NCBI GenBank assembly: GCA_017470605.1
Contig: JAFUYH010000043.1
Location: 1-64,000 of the forward strand
DNA: 64,000 bases
Direction of reading: 5' to 3'
DNA from: Treponema sp.
Lineage (GTDB): Bacteria; Spirochaetota; Spirochaetia; Treponematales; Treponemataceae
Positions 43,284-51,342 of this stretch are shown here, one piece after another (position 1 is the first letter of the stretch; every line of letters begins with the position of its first letter). A model generated the notes under the pieces. That model saw only the letters and a program-made list of their open reading frames with translations. It did no database searches and had not been told where the DNA came from. The position numbers were made by a program, and so were the translations under genes.

Positions 43284-44339
43284 TTAGTCTTGTTTTGGCC
43301 CGTTTCCAAGGATTGTGGCAATCCAGTTGAGGTCATCAATGTTTTCGCAGATGATTTTTATGATAACTGTAAGGGGAACTGCTAAAATCATGCCTAAAAA
43401 GCCCCATAAATAGCCCCAGAGCGAAAGGCAGACGATAATAGCAAAAGGTGAAAGACCAAGATTTTTTCCTTCAATTCGAGGCTCCACAATGTTGCCTAGA
43501 ACCATATTTATTGCTGTAAGGAAAATCAGAATGAAAATTGCTTTTCCAAATTCAGGGGAAAATTGCAGAAGGGCAAAAATTGTTGTAATTCCAACAGAAA
43601 TTATTGAGCCGAAAACAGGAATGAAATTCATAACAAATGCAAGGAATGCCCAGACAATAGGAAAGTCCATCTTTATAATCCAGGTTCCAAAAAAGACTAA
43701 GATTCCTGTTGCAAAGGAGATGTAGAATTTTATAGACACATAGCGCACAGTATCACTTACAATCTGATGGCTGATTTTTGAAATCTTGTTGTTGTCTGAA
43801 CCTAAGGCACTGTGAAGTTTCTCTTTTGTAAGGTTCATTTCAAGTTCAATAAAGATAACCATGATGATTATAAGGAACATGCTTTTTCCAAAACTTACGA
43901 TTCCAGAAGAAAGAAAAACTGCCGCTTTCTGGGCATATTCCTGTACCTTCAGGTTTTTCCAGAGATTTGTAAAGAAACTTGCCCCTGCGTCAAATTCAAG
44001 ATTGAACTCCTGGGCAATAATTTTATAGACGCTTAAGAATTTTGATTCATACTTAGGGTATTCAAAAACTATAGAAGAAAGTCCTGAACCCAAAAGTGAG
44101 GACAAGGCTATTATAAGGGCAAGAAAAAGCAGGACGACTAAAATTGAAGATAAAGTCCAGGGAATTTTTGCTTTCTGGTTTAATTTACGGATAATCGGAA
44201 GAAAAACAAAAGAAAGCAGTACTGCAACGACAACAGGAAGCAGAAATGAAGACATTGTCTTACATAGGAAGCCTGTAAGTATACAGGCGAAGAAAAACAA
44301 AACAAAGAATATTGCTCTGTTGTAATTTCTTTCTGTCAT
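43284..44339 (-). CDS. AI-2E / PerM family transporter
   Basis: A 351-residue polytopic membrane protein with about seven or eight hydrophobic segments, the first at 10-45. It has the family's C-terminal signature: PVFGSIISVG, VGNIVEPRIEGKNLGLSPFAII and WGYLWGFLGMILAVPLTVIIKI. The family includes the putative autoinducer-2 exporter TqsA, Na+/H+ antiporter-like and PerM permeases, so the transported substrate is unknown. ATG follows AGGAGG. It is the gene downstream of serS; a tandem repeat of the serS end lies between. Confidence 0.85.
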   Translation of the reverse strand: MTERNYNRAIFFVLFFFACILTGFLCKTMSSFLLPVVVAVLLSFVFLPIIRKLNQKAKIPWTLSSILVVLLFLALIIALSSLLGSGLSSIVFEYPKYESKFLSVYKIIAQEFNLEFDAGASFFTNLWKNLKVQEYAQKAAVFLSSGIVSFGKSMFLIIIMVIFIELEMNLTKEKLHSALGSDNNKISKISHQIVSDTVRYVSIKFYISFATGILVFFGTWIIKMDFPIVWAFLAFVMNFIPVFGSIISVGITTIFALLQFSPEFGKAIFILIFLTAINMVLGNIVEPRIEGKNLGLSPFAIIVCLSLWGYLWGFLGMILAVPLTVIIKIICENIDDLNWIATILGNGPKQD

Positions 44340-44377
44340 AAATCCTCCTGACTTTAGTGCGTGCCGTGCAGCATGCC

Positions 44378-44525
44378 CGAAAAGTTTTTTAACGCTTCTT
44401 CGGCAAGAAAATAAGTTGAAGCTAAAACTTTTCTACCGAAAAGTTTTTTAACGCTTCTTCGGTAAGAAAGTAAGTTGAAGCTAAAACTTTTCTGTCGAAA
44501 AGTTTTTTAACGCTTCTTCGGTAAG
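44378..44525. repeat. Tandem triplication of the serS 3' end
   Basis: The word CGAAAAGTTTTTTAACGCTT starts at 44378, 44437 and 44496, a period of 59. The third copy is the genuine serS end: on the minus strand it encodes the last five residues (LPKKR) and stop. Two further copies of codons, stop and hairpin follow. Between copies, arms AAAACTTTTC and GAAAAGTTTT plus GAAGC/GCTTC form strong stems. Confidence 0.88.
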
Positions 44526-45787
44526 ATTTTATCAAAACCGCAGTATGGAACAAGCACTTCTGGGATTGTTACCGAGCCGTCTGCATTCTGATAGTTTTCA
44601 AGAATGGCAAGCATTGCTCGTCCTACGGCAATAGCCGTTCCGTTCAGAGTGTGAACGTACTTGTTCTTTCCGTCATCGTCCTTGTATTTGATGTTCAGGC
44701 GGCGGGCCTGGTAGTCTGTACAGTTAGATGTAGATGTTACTTCTCCGTATTCACCACCGTTGCGGCCAGGCATCCATGCTTCAAGATCCCACTTGCGGTA
44801 GGCCGGGGCACCGAGGTCTCCTGTACAGGTGTCTACAACATGGAATGGAAGTCCAAGACCTGTAAAGATTTCCTCTTCAATCTGGCGGAGCTTTTCGTGA
44901 ATCTCGTCTGACTGTTCCGGGGTAGAGTAGGCAAACATTTCTACTTTATCAAACTGGTGAACGCGGTAAAGTCCCTTAGAGAACTGACCTGCAGCACCGG
45001 CTTCGCGGCGGAAACAATGTGAAAGTCCGCCGTAGAAGCGAGGGAGGCTTGCCTTATCCAGAATTTCATCCTGATGGTAGCCGCCAAGAGTAATTTCTGC
45101 TGTAGCAACCAGACAAGTTCCTTCTTCTTCAATAGAATAAACGTTAGATTCGTTTCCGCGAGGGTTGAATCCGATTCCCTTAAGAACTTCTTCCTTGGCA
45201 ACATCAGGTGTAATGAACATCTGGAAGTTGTGCTTGCGGAGAGTGTTGAGGGCGTACATAATCAGAGCCTGCTCAAGGAAAACTGCTTCATTTTTAAGAT
45301 AGTAGAACTTAGGACCAGAAACTTTAGTTCCGCGGTCAAAATCGATGATGTCAAGTTCTTCACCAAGCTGAACATGGTCTTTTGGCTCAAAGTCAAACTT
45401 GCGTGGAGTTCCCACTTTTTTTATTTCAAGGTTTTCTGTGTCAAGTTTTCCAATAGGAGCATCCGGATGAACCATGTTCGGAATCTGGCGGGCTGCTTCT
45501 TCCAAAGCGGCTTCAGTTTCCTTTGTTTCAGCTTCAACAGCAGTAATTTCTTCTTTTATGGCTTTTCCTGCGGCAATAAGTTCCTGCCGCTTGTCGTTAT
45601 CAAGCTTCTGCTTCATTGCCTGAGCGTTTTCGTTACGCTTCTGCTGAAGTCCCTGTAATTTTGTTACAAGGGCAGTGCGCTTATCAAAAAGTTCTACAAC
45701 CTTGTCTGCATCGGCAGTCATATTGCGGTTTATGATGTTCTGTTTTACCGCATCCAGATTGTCTTTTATAAATTTGTAATCCAACAT
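44507..45787 (-). CDS. serS: Seryl-tRNA synthetase
   Basis: A 426-residue class II synthetase that charges tRNA-Ser. The N-terminal tRNA-binding coiled coil (about 30-100) is clear. Motif 2 is SKGLYRVHQFDKVEMFA, and motif 3 is LNGTAIAVGRAMLAILENYQ. The serine site TAEITLGGYH is present, and length is normal. ATG follows GAGG. The extreme C-terminus (LPKKR, stop) and the following hairpin are tandemly repeated downstream, but the protein itself ends normally. Confidence 0.97.
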   Translation of the reverse strand: MLDYKFIKDNLDAVKQNIINRNMTADADKVVELFDKRTALVTKLQGLQQKRNENAQAMKQKLDNDKRQELIAAGKAIKEEITAVEAETKETEAALEEAARQIPNMVHPDAPIGKLDTENLEIKKVGTPRKFDFEPKDHVQLGEELDIIDFDRGTKVSGPKFYYLKNEAVFLEQALIMYALNTLRKHNFQMFITPDVAKEEVLKGIGFNPRGNESNVYSIEEEGTCLVATAEITLGGYHQDEILDKASLPRFYGGLSHCFRREAGAAGQFSKGLYRVHQFDKVEMFAYSTPEQSDEIHEKLRQIEEEIFTGLGLPFHVVDTCTGDLGAPAYRKWDLEAWMPGRNGGEYGEVTSTSNCTDYQARRLNIKYKDDDGKNKYVHTLNGTAIAVGRAMLAILENYQNADGSVTIPEVLVPYCGFDKILPKKR

Positions 45788-45807
45788 ATTTTTGGTCCTC
45801 TTTTATA

Positions 45808-46524
45808 TTAGTTTGTCAGTTCGTATTTAATTGTTACGTTAGAAGTAATTGTAATGCTTCCTTCAACTATAGGTGTTGTTGCGGCCTCTTCAGTCATTGA
45901 AACAGCCTTAAACATCATATCGCTTGCCCTTCCGGCACTGGTATAATCTTCACGGATTTCCATAACTCCGTTGATTTTACATCCACTTGCACCTGCAAGA
46001 AGAGATGCTGCATCCTGTGCATTTTTAACAGCCAGAGTGCGGGCTTCTCTAAGGGCTGTGGTTTTGTCTGATACAAGATATTCAAATGATGTAATTCCAT
46101 TTGCTCCGATATTATTCTTTACAGCGGCGTCAATTACTTTTCCTGTAATATCCAGATTTCTGACGATAACTGCAATTGTATTTCTTGCCGTATATTCTCC
46201 TGCATAGGTATGCGTATTGTCCTGTGTAATGGAATAGTCATAAGTAGAAATATCTGATTCTGGAATTCCTGCTTCTTTTAAGGCATTCAGCGTGTTTGTT
46301 GTATTAATTGCATTTCTTTCTGCAACCTGCATGATATTCCATCCGTTGTTGCGCACAATGAATTTTAGTGAAACCATATCTGGTTTTACGGTTACGCTTC
46401 CTGAACCAGAAACTGTTATTGTTCTTTTTTCTTCCGAGCTTTCTGTTGGTCTGCTTAATACACAGGATGACAGAAGTCCAATGGCAAGAGTAACAAGAGT
46501 TAGAGATTTTATTATACTTTTCAA
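45808..46524 (-). CDS. SIMPL-domain (DUF541) lipoprotein
   Basis: A 238-residue predicted lipoprotein (lipobox LLSSC, Cys21) consisting of a SIMPL/DUF541 domain: TITVSGSGSVTVKPDMVSLKFIV at the start, an IPESDISTYDYSITQ block and the LREARTLAVKNAQDAASLLA helix, ending in SITITSNVTIKYEL strands. Family members (E. coli YggE, Brucella BP26) are periplasmic and tied to oxidative stress resistance in some bacteria; the exact activity is not known. The start is a TTG at 46524, with AAGGAG seven bases upstream and a proper signal after it. It lies between serS and the acidic lipoprotein gene. Confidence 0.88.
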   Translation of the reverse strand: MKSIIKSLTLVTLAIGLLSSCVLSRPTESSEEKRTITVSGSGSVTVKPDMVSLKFIVRNNGWNIMQVAERNAINTTNTLNALKEAGIPESDISTYDYSITQDNTHTYAGEYTARNTIAVIVRNLDITGKVIDAAVKNNIGANGITSFEYLVSDKTTALREARTLAVKNAQDAASLLAGASGCKINGVMEIREDYTSAGRASDMMFKAVSMTEEAATTPIVEGSITITSNVTIKYELTN

Positions 46525-46540
46525 AATTTTCTCCTTAGCC

Positions 46541-47977
46541 CTATCTTATTTCCAGATAGAACCTGTTTAAATATATAATCTGTTTATTGGCCTTTTCCCA
46601 ATACTGGCTGGCCGGATAATTCTTTGTAAGAGTCCTGTATGCTTCAATCGCGGATTTTATATCCTGAATTTCTGATTTTGCTTCTAGAATCTGTCCCTGT
46701 AAAAATAATCCAGCATCCCGATCCGTTACTGCATAATCAAGAAAAGTCTTTATCTTCTTATCTGCTGATGAATAATCTTTATTATTATAAAGAAGTTGGG
46801 CTTCCTTTAGAAGAGAATTTACATCAATTTTTTGATTTTCATCTTCTTTTTCTATAGTATTCTGCTCCTTCTCTTCAATTTTTTCTTCAGTTGTTTCTTG
46901 AACTGAAACAGGAGTTTCTGTCTGACTTTCTTCTGTAGAAACACTCTCTGAAACTTCAATTTCTGGAAGAGCGTTTTCAACTGTTTCTGTTTTCTTAAAT
47001 TCTTTTGCTTTCTTAGGAAGCGGTGGCTTGTATTCCGGGGCTGTAATATGAGTTTTGTTTGAACCTTTTTCGTCTGAAATTTCAATTTCTATAAAATCGT
47101 CAATGTATTCATCTGTAAGAGGGTCAACCCTGTAGAAATGAACGTATTTTATTCCTGCGGATTTAGCCTGCAGGGTAAATTTTGTATCTTTTGTTCCCAG
47201 TTTCCTGCCAAAATAACTGAGTGCCTTTGAACCGTCTGTGAGTCCTATGTAAATCCAGCCGCTGCCAGGATAGGTTATGTCTACATATTCTTGGAGCTTC
47301 ATGGAAACTTTTCTTGAAGCCTCTATTATTTCTTCAGGTGGATTATTTTCTTCTTCTAAAAGTGGAGTTTCTGTTTCTGAATCATCACTTTCTTCAACTT
47401 CAATTACGTCAATTTCTCCACGAATTTCATCATCTTCATCGTCATCAATAACGTCAACATAGTCAAGGTCAAGTTCCTCTGAATCAATTTCTTCTTCATC
47501 TACTTTTGGAGAAACTTCTTCTTCATATTCAACCGTTATGACTTCAGGTTCTTCTATTTCTTCAAGCTGATTTTCTTCTGATTCTGTATCTGATTCATCA
47601 GTCTCTTCTTCACTCTCATTATTTTCATCAATTATTTTTTCTGCGTCTGTCTGCTCTTCTATTTCTGCATCTGAATCTGATGAAGAATCTTCTGTTTCAG
47701 TTGTGGCATCTGTTTCTGTCAAATCTTCTGTTTCTGGAGATAGCTCTGTTTGGTCTGTCTCTGTTTCTTCTTCTGCTTCAGATTTTTCTTCAGTTTCATC
47801 TGTGTCAGTTTCATCTTCAGCTTCGTCTGCTGTTATGTCTGCTTCACTCTCATTTTCATCTGTAATTTCAAAATTTTCTGTTTCAGGCACAGGCTGGTCT
47901 GGAGTAGAAGCACATGCTGCAAAGAAAAGAGGAAGAAAAACTAAACAAAAAGTAAATCTGAATAAGTGTTTTTTCAT
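46541..47977 (-). CDS. Highly acidic lipoprotein with C-terminal TPR region
   Basis: A 478-residue predicted lipoprotein (lipobox FFAAC, Cys22). Residues 25-210 are almost entirely Glu, Asp, Ser and Thr in repeated TE/SE/EE words and surely disordered. A compact strand-rich region follows (YVDITYPGSGWIYIGLTDG, about 230-310), then another acidic linker. The last 90 residues carry TPR-like hairpins (AQLLYNNKDYSSADKKIKTFLDYA, AIEAYRTLTKNYPASQYWEKA), like BamD/YbgF-type envelope proteins. It overlaps the upstream gene by ATGA. The acidic tract may span the periplasm; this is speculation. Confidence 0.75.
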   Translation of the reverse strand: MKKHLFRFTFCLVFLPLFFAACASTPDQPVPETENFEITDENESEADITADEAEDETDTDETEEKSEAEEETETDQTELSPETEDLTETDATTETEDSSSDSDAEIEEQTDAEKIIDENNESEEETDESDTESEENQLEEIEEPEVITVEYEEEVSPKVDEEEIDSEELDLDYVDVIDDDEDDEIRGEIDVIEVEESDDSETETPLLEEENNPPEEIIEASRKVSMKLQEYVDITYPGSGWIYIGLTDGSKALSYFGRKLGTKDTKFTLQAKSAGIKYVHFYRVDPLTDEYIDDFIEIEISDEKGSNKTHITAPEYKPPLPKKAKEFKKTETVENALPEIEVSESVSTEESQTETPVSVQETTEEKIEEKEQNTIEKEDENQKIDVNSLLKEAQLLYNNKDYSSADKKIKTFLDYAVTDRDAGLFLQGQILEAKSEIQDIKSAIEAYRTLTKNYPASQYWEKANKQIIYLNRFYLEIR

Positions 47978-48375
47978 GGAGCGGCCTTTATAATTTCATT
48001 AATCATGTTTTCATTGGATTGTGAAAGACTGTTGATTTCTTTTTCTGTTGGCGTTGTAAACCATGGAGAAAGCTCTTCATCAGACCATTTTTCTTTGGTC
48101 TGGCGGGAAAGGGTATAGTCTCTTGGAAGTTCCGGCCCGTTAGGAATCAAAAGCCCTTCATTAATGACAAGGCTTTCTGGTTTAACTTTTTTTGCTTTCT
48201 TTTTCTTTGCAGAAGACGAAGCAGCCACAAGAAGCAGAAGGCAGAGTAAAATAACAAGAATAAGTCCTGCCGTTATGAAAGCCATTTTGCGGTTTTCATC
48301 AATCCAGTCTAGAACTGCATCCTTTATTTCTGAGAACTTTTCCTTTATAGTGTCGAACAGTCCAGAAAAATCCAT
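47974..48375 (-). CDS. Single-pass membrane protein, smc-linked
   Basis: A 133-residue protein: an amphipathic N-terminus (FDTIKEKFSEIKDAVLDWIDENRK), one hydrophobic helix (about 31-53), a Lys-rich patch right after it (AKKKKAKKVK) and a polar tail. The basic patch next to the helix suggests that the tail faces the cytoplasm. It starts seven bases after smc and overlaps the next gene by ATGA, so it is part of the smc transcript. No family is recognised; a role tying the chromosome or an envelope complex to the membrane is only a guess. Confidence 0.7.
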   Translation of the reverse strand: MDFSGLFDTIKEKFSEIKDAVLDWIDENRKMAFITAGLILVILLCLLLLVAASSSAKKKKAKKVKPESLVINEGLLIPNGPELPRDYTLSRQTKEKWSDEELSPWFTTPTEKEINSLSQSNENMINEIIKAAP

Positions 48376-48382
48376 ATTTCAG

Positions 48383-51274
48383 CTATTCCTGCTTTTCCCT
48401 TTTTGGAGGACGAGGAGGAAGAACTACACCTTCTTCATCAGGCACGTCTTCATCCTTAAAGTCATCCTGAGAATGATCAATTTCTGCCCCTCGTTTAATG
48501 TCCTGATCCAGACGGAGGGCAATAATCTTACTTACACCAGACTCTTCCATTGTAATTCCAAGCATGGTTGAAGCACCCATTACAGTCTTCTTGTTATGGG
48601 TAATTACAATGTACTGGCTCACGTTTGCAAAACTTTCAAGCGTTGTAACAAAAGAAGAAACATTCTTGTCATCAAGGGCGGCATCAATTTCGTCCAGAAG
48701 ACAGAATGGGCTAGGGCGAACCTGATAAGTTGCAAAGAGAAGGGCAACTGCCGTCATCGTTTTTTCACCACCGGAAAGCAGGGCTATGTTTTCCAGCTTT
48801 TTTCCCGGCGGCTGGGCGTAAATATCAATACCTGAAGTAAGAATATTTGTCGGGTCTGCAAGTTTAAGTTCTGCCCGGCCTCCGTTAAAAAGACGGCGGA
48901 ACATATTGTGGAAATTCTTTTTAATCTGATTATATGTTTCCAGGAACATTTCTGCAGATTTAGACTTTATTTCTTCACTTACACGGACAAGATTTTCAAG
49001 AGATTTTGCAGTGTCTTCGTAGTTTGTTCTCTGACGCTCGTAGCGTTCTTTTACTTCTGAAAATTCTTCCGGCGCCATAAGGTTTACGCTTCCAAGAGAT
49101 GCAAATTCCTTTTTTGCCTCAGAAAGTTTTTCGCGTATATCTGCAGAAGGAGTTGTGATTTTATACATCCTCTCTTCAAATTCCATGAGGTCACGCGAAT
49201 ACTGATCCTGAAAGTTCTGCTTTATGTTACGGATGTCATTATCAGCAGAGTTGAGCGTAAGGGTAAGACGTTCGTACTGTTCCTGATAACGGTTCTGCTC
49301 TTCGTGTTTCTTTTCCAGTGTATCACTCTTGCCAGAAACGCTTTTGTTCGCTTTTGCAATTTCTTCATCAAGCTTGTTCATTTCTTCTGCAAGCTTTTTA
49401 CCGCGGTATTCAATTTCCGTCAGTTCATCCTGATAGGTCTTTATCTGCTCGTTAATTTCATCTGCATGACGGTTTTCTGCATAAAGTTCATCTTCTGCGT
49501 CGTGCAGTGCAGTCTGTTCAGATGTAAGCTGGCGGTTAAGCATGGAAATCTGATTTTTGCTGGCATTTATCTGTTCCTGCATCTGGATTTCATTCATGCG
49601 GAGTTTGCCTAAAGTTTCTTTGTATTCATCAATCTTTTTAGAAAGCTCAGAATTCTGGCTGTGAAGTCCGTTTATTGTAGCAGTCAGTTCTTCTGCCTGC
49701 TTAACATTATCGTTTATTTTAGTATCAATGGCACGTTTTTTGGTCATGATACCTTCAGGAGAAAGAAATTCTGTAATAAAGGCAGGGGAAGCATTAAGAT
49801 ATTTTTCAAGTGAAGATTTCAGGCTGTCTACCTGATTAAGGGTTTCCTCAAAGGCATTTTTTGCTTCTTCTGCGGCTTTTGCCTTTTCTTCTGTAGATTT
49901 TTGACCGGCAATATCAGAAAAAATGTTTCTTCGTCCTTCAACATAGATTCTGAGTTTTCCCAGACTTGTGTCCAGTTCTTCTTTTGCAGTGCGCATTGCG
50001 CTTTCTGAAAAACCTGCGTCCTTAAGTTTTTCATCCAGCATGGAAACAATGTCTTCTGTAATGGAAGCAAGTTCTTCCTGCAGTTTTGAACGTTCAACTT
50101 CCATCTCTTCTATCTGAGTTTTCAGGTTTGCGGCCTGTCTGTCGTTTTCTGTAATCTGTGAGCCGCTTTTTGTAATGTTTTCTTCAAAGGATGTAATGTT
50201 TGAGCGGATGTCTTCCAGCTGTTTTGTTTTTCCATGAAGGGCAGCATTGTTTTCGTCAATTTCGTCCTGAACCGTATCAATTCTTTCTTGAATTGTGTTT
50301 TTCCTGTTTTCAAGAATCAGGATTTTTTCATCAATTTTCTGCGCTTCCTGATTCTGATGTTTTAAAAGTTCAAGTTTTCCGTTCTTTTCCTGCCCGATTG
50401 CAAGCAGATTTGCCTGTTTTGTATACAAATCATCCTGCATGGCTTTTACCTTATCCATGTTTTCAGAAATTGTATTGTTTATTTCTTCAATTTCCTGACG
50501 AACCTTATCTCTCTTTTCCTGAACCTTCTGCAATTCCTGTTCGTGGCGGGTTTTATCCTGAACAAAGTTTTTAAGGCGGAGGAGGGTTAAATCAAGTTCA
50601 TAATTATAGATTTCTTCCTTGAACTTGCGGTATTTTATTGTTTTTTCTGACTGAACCTTAAGGTTGTCATATTGTTTTTTAATTTCGTTAAGTGCAATTT
50701 CAATCTGAACCATGTTCTGTCTGGTTCTTTCAAGTTCGCGTTCTGCTTCAGCACATTCTGCCTTTGAACGGCTGATACCTGCGGCCTCTTCAAAGAGATA
50801 GCGGCGGTCTTCCGGTTTAGAAGAAAGAATCTGGTCAATTTTTCCCTGTTCCATTACGGAATATGCGGCCTTTCCTACACCTGTGTCCATAAAAAGACGG
50901 CGGATTTCTGTAGGACCTGCCGGTCTTCTGTTAATAAAGTATTCCTGGTCTCCTGAACGGTAAAGACGGCGTGTAATGGCAATTTCTTCTTCGTCTAATG
51001 GTAATAACCCCTTGTCATTACAGAGGGTCAGGGTAACTTCTGCTGTATTCAGGGCAGCCCTGCGTTCTGTTCCGTTAAAAATAACGTCTTCCATTTTTTC
51101 TGCACGAAGATTTTTTGAGCGGTTTTCTGCCAGTACCCATTTTATTGCATCTACAACATTACTTTTTCCACAACCGTTTGGTCCCAAAAGGGCTGTAATT
51201 CCTTCTGCAAAGTCTATATGAGTTTTATCTGCAAATGATTTAAATCCTTGAATGTCGAGACTTTTTAAAAACAC
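48383..51274 (-). CDS. smc: Chromosome segregation ATPase SMC, short form
   Basis: A 963-residue SMC that compacts and separates chromosomes. The head halves are intact: Walker A GPNGCGKSN (31-39), signature LLSGGEKTMTAVALLFATYQ near 860 and Walker B FCLLDEIDAALDD. Long coiled coils flank the middle. The usual length is near 1170-1190, so the arms are short. No typical hinge with paired glycines (GYExAIEAALGGRL-like) was found around 400-520; there is only a Glu/Lys/Ala-rich stretch and a small FITEFLSPEGIM block. The start is a GTG after GAGGG. It leads a transcript with two envelope genes. Confidence 0.93.
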   Translation of the reverse strand: MFLKSLDIQGFKSFADKTHIDFAEGITALLGPNGCGKSNVVDAIKWVLAENRSKNLRAEKMEDVIFNGTERRAALNTAEVTLTLCNDKGLLPLDEEEIAITRRLYRSGDQEYFINRRPAGPTEIRRLFMDTGVGKAAYSVMEQGKIDQILSSKPEDRRYLFEEAAGISRSKAECAEAERELERTRQNMVQIEIALNEIKKQYDNLKVQSEKTIKYRKFKEEIYNYELDLTLLRLKNFVQDKTRHEQELQKVQEKRDKVRQEIEEINNTISENMDKVKAMQDDLYTKQANLLAIGQEKNGKLELLKHQNQEAQKIDEKILILENRKNTIQERIDTVQDEIDENNAALHGKTKQLEDIRSNITSFEENITKSGSQITENDRQAANLKTQIEEMEVERSKLQEELASITEDIVSMLDEKLKDAGFSESAMRTAKEELDTSLGKLRIYVEGRRNIFSDIAGQKSTEEKAKAAEEAKNAFEETLNQVDSLKSSLEKYLNASPAFITEFLSPEGIMTKKRAIDTKINDNVKQAEELTATINGLHSQNSELSKKIDEYKETLGKLRMNEIQMQEQINASKNQISMLNRQLTSEQTALHDAEDELYAENRHADEINEQIKTYQDELTEIEYRGKKLAEEMNKLDEEIAKANKSVSGKSDTLEKKHEEQNRYQEQYERLTLTLNSADNDIRNIKQNFQDQYSRDLMEFEERMYKITTPSADIREKLSEAKKEFASLGSVNLMAPEEFSEVKERYERQRTNYEDTAKSLENLVRVSEEIKSKSAEMFLETYNQIKKNFHNMFRRLFNGGRAELKLADPTNILTSGIDIYAQPPGKKLENIALLSGGEKTMTAVALLFATYQVRPSPFCLLDEIDAALDDKNVSSFVTTLESFANVSQYIVITHNKKTVMGASTMLGITMEESGVSKIIALRLDQDIKRGAEIDHSQDDFKDEDVPDEEGVVLPPRPPKREKQE

Positions 51275-51342
51275 TTTTCCCTCGTAATAGTACTATATGT
51301 AGTTCTATTATTGTAACGAATTCAGCGTTAATTAGCAATATT

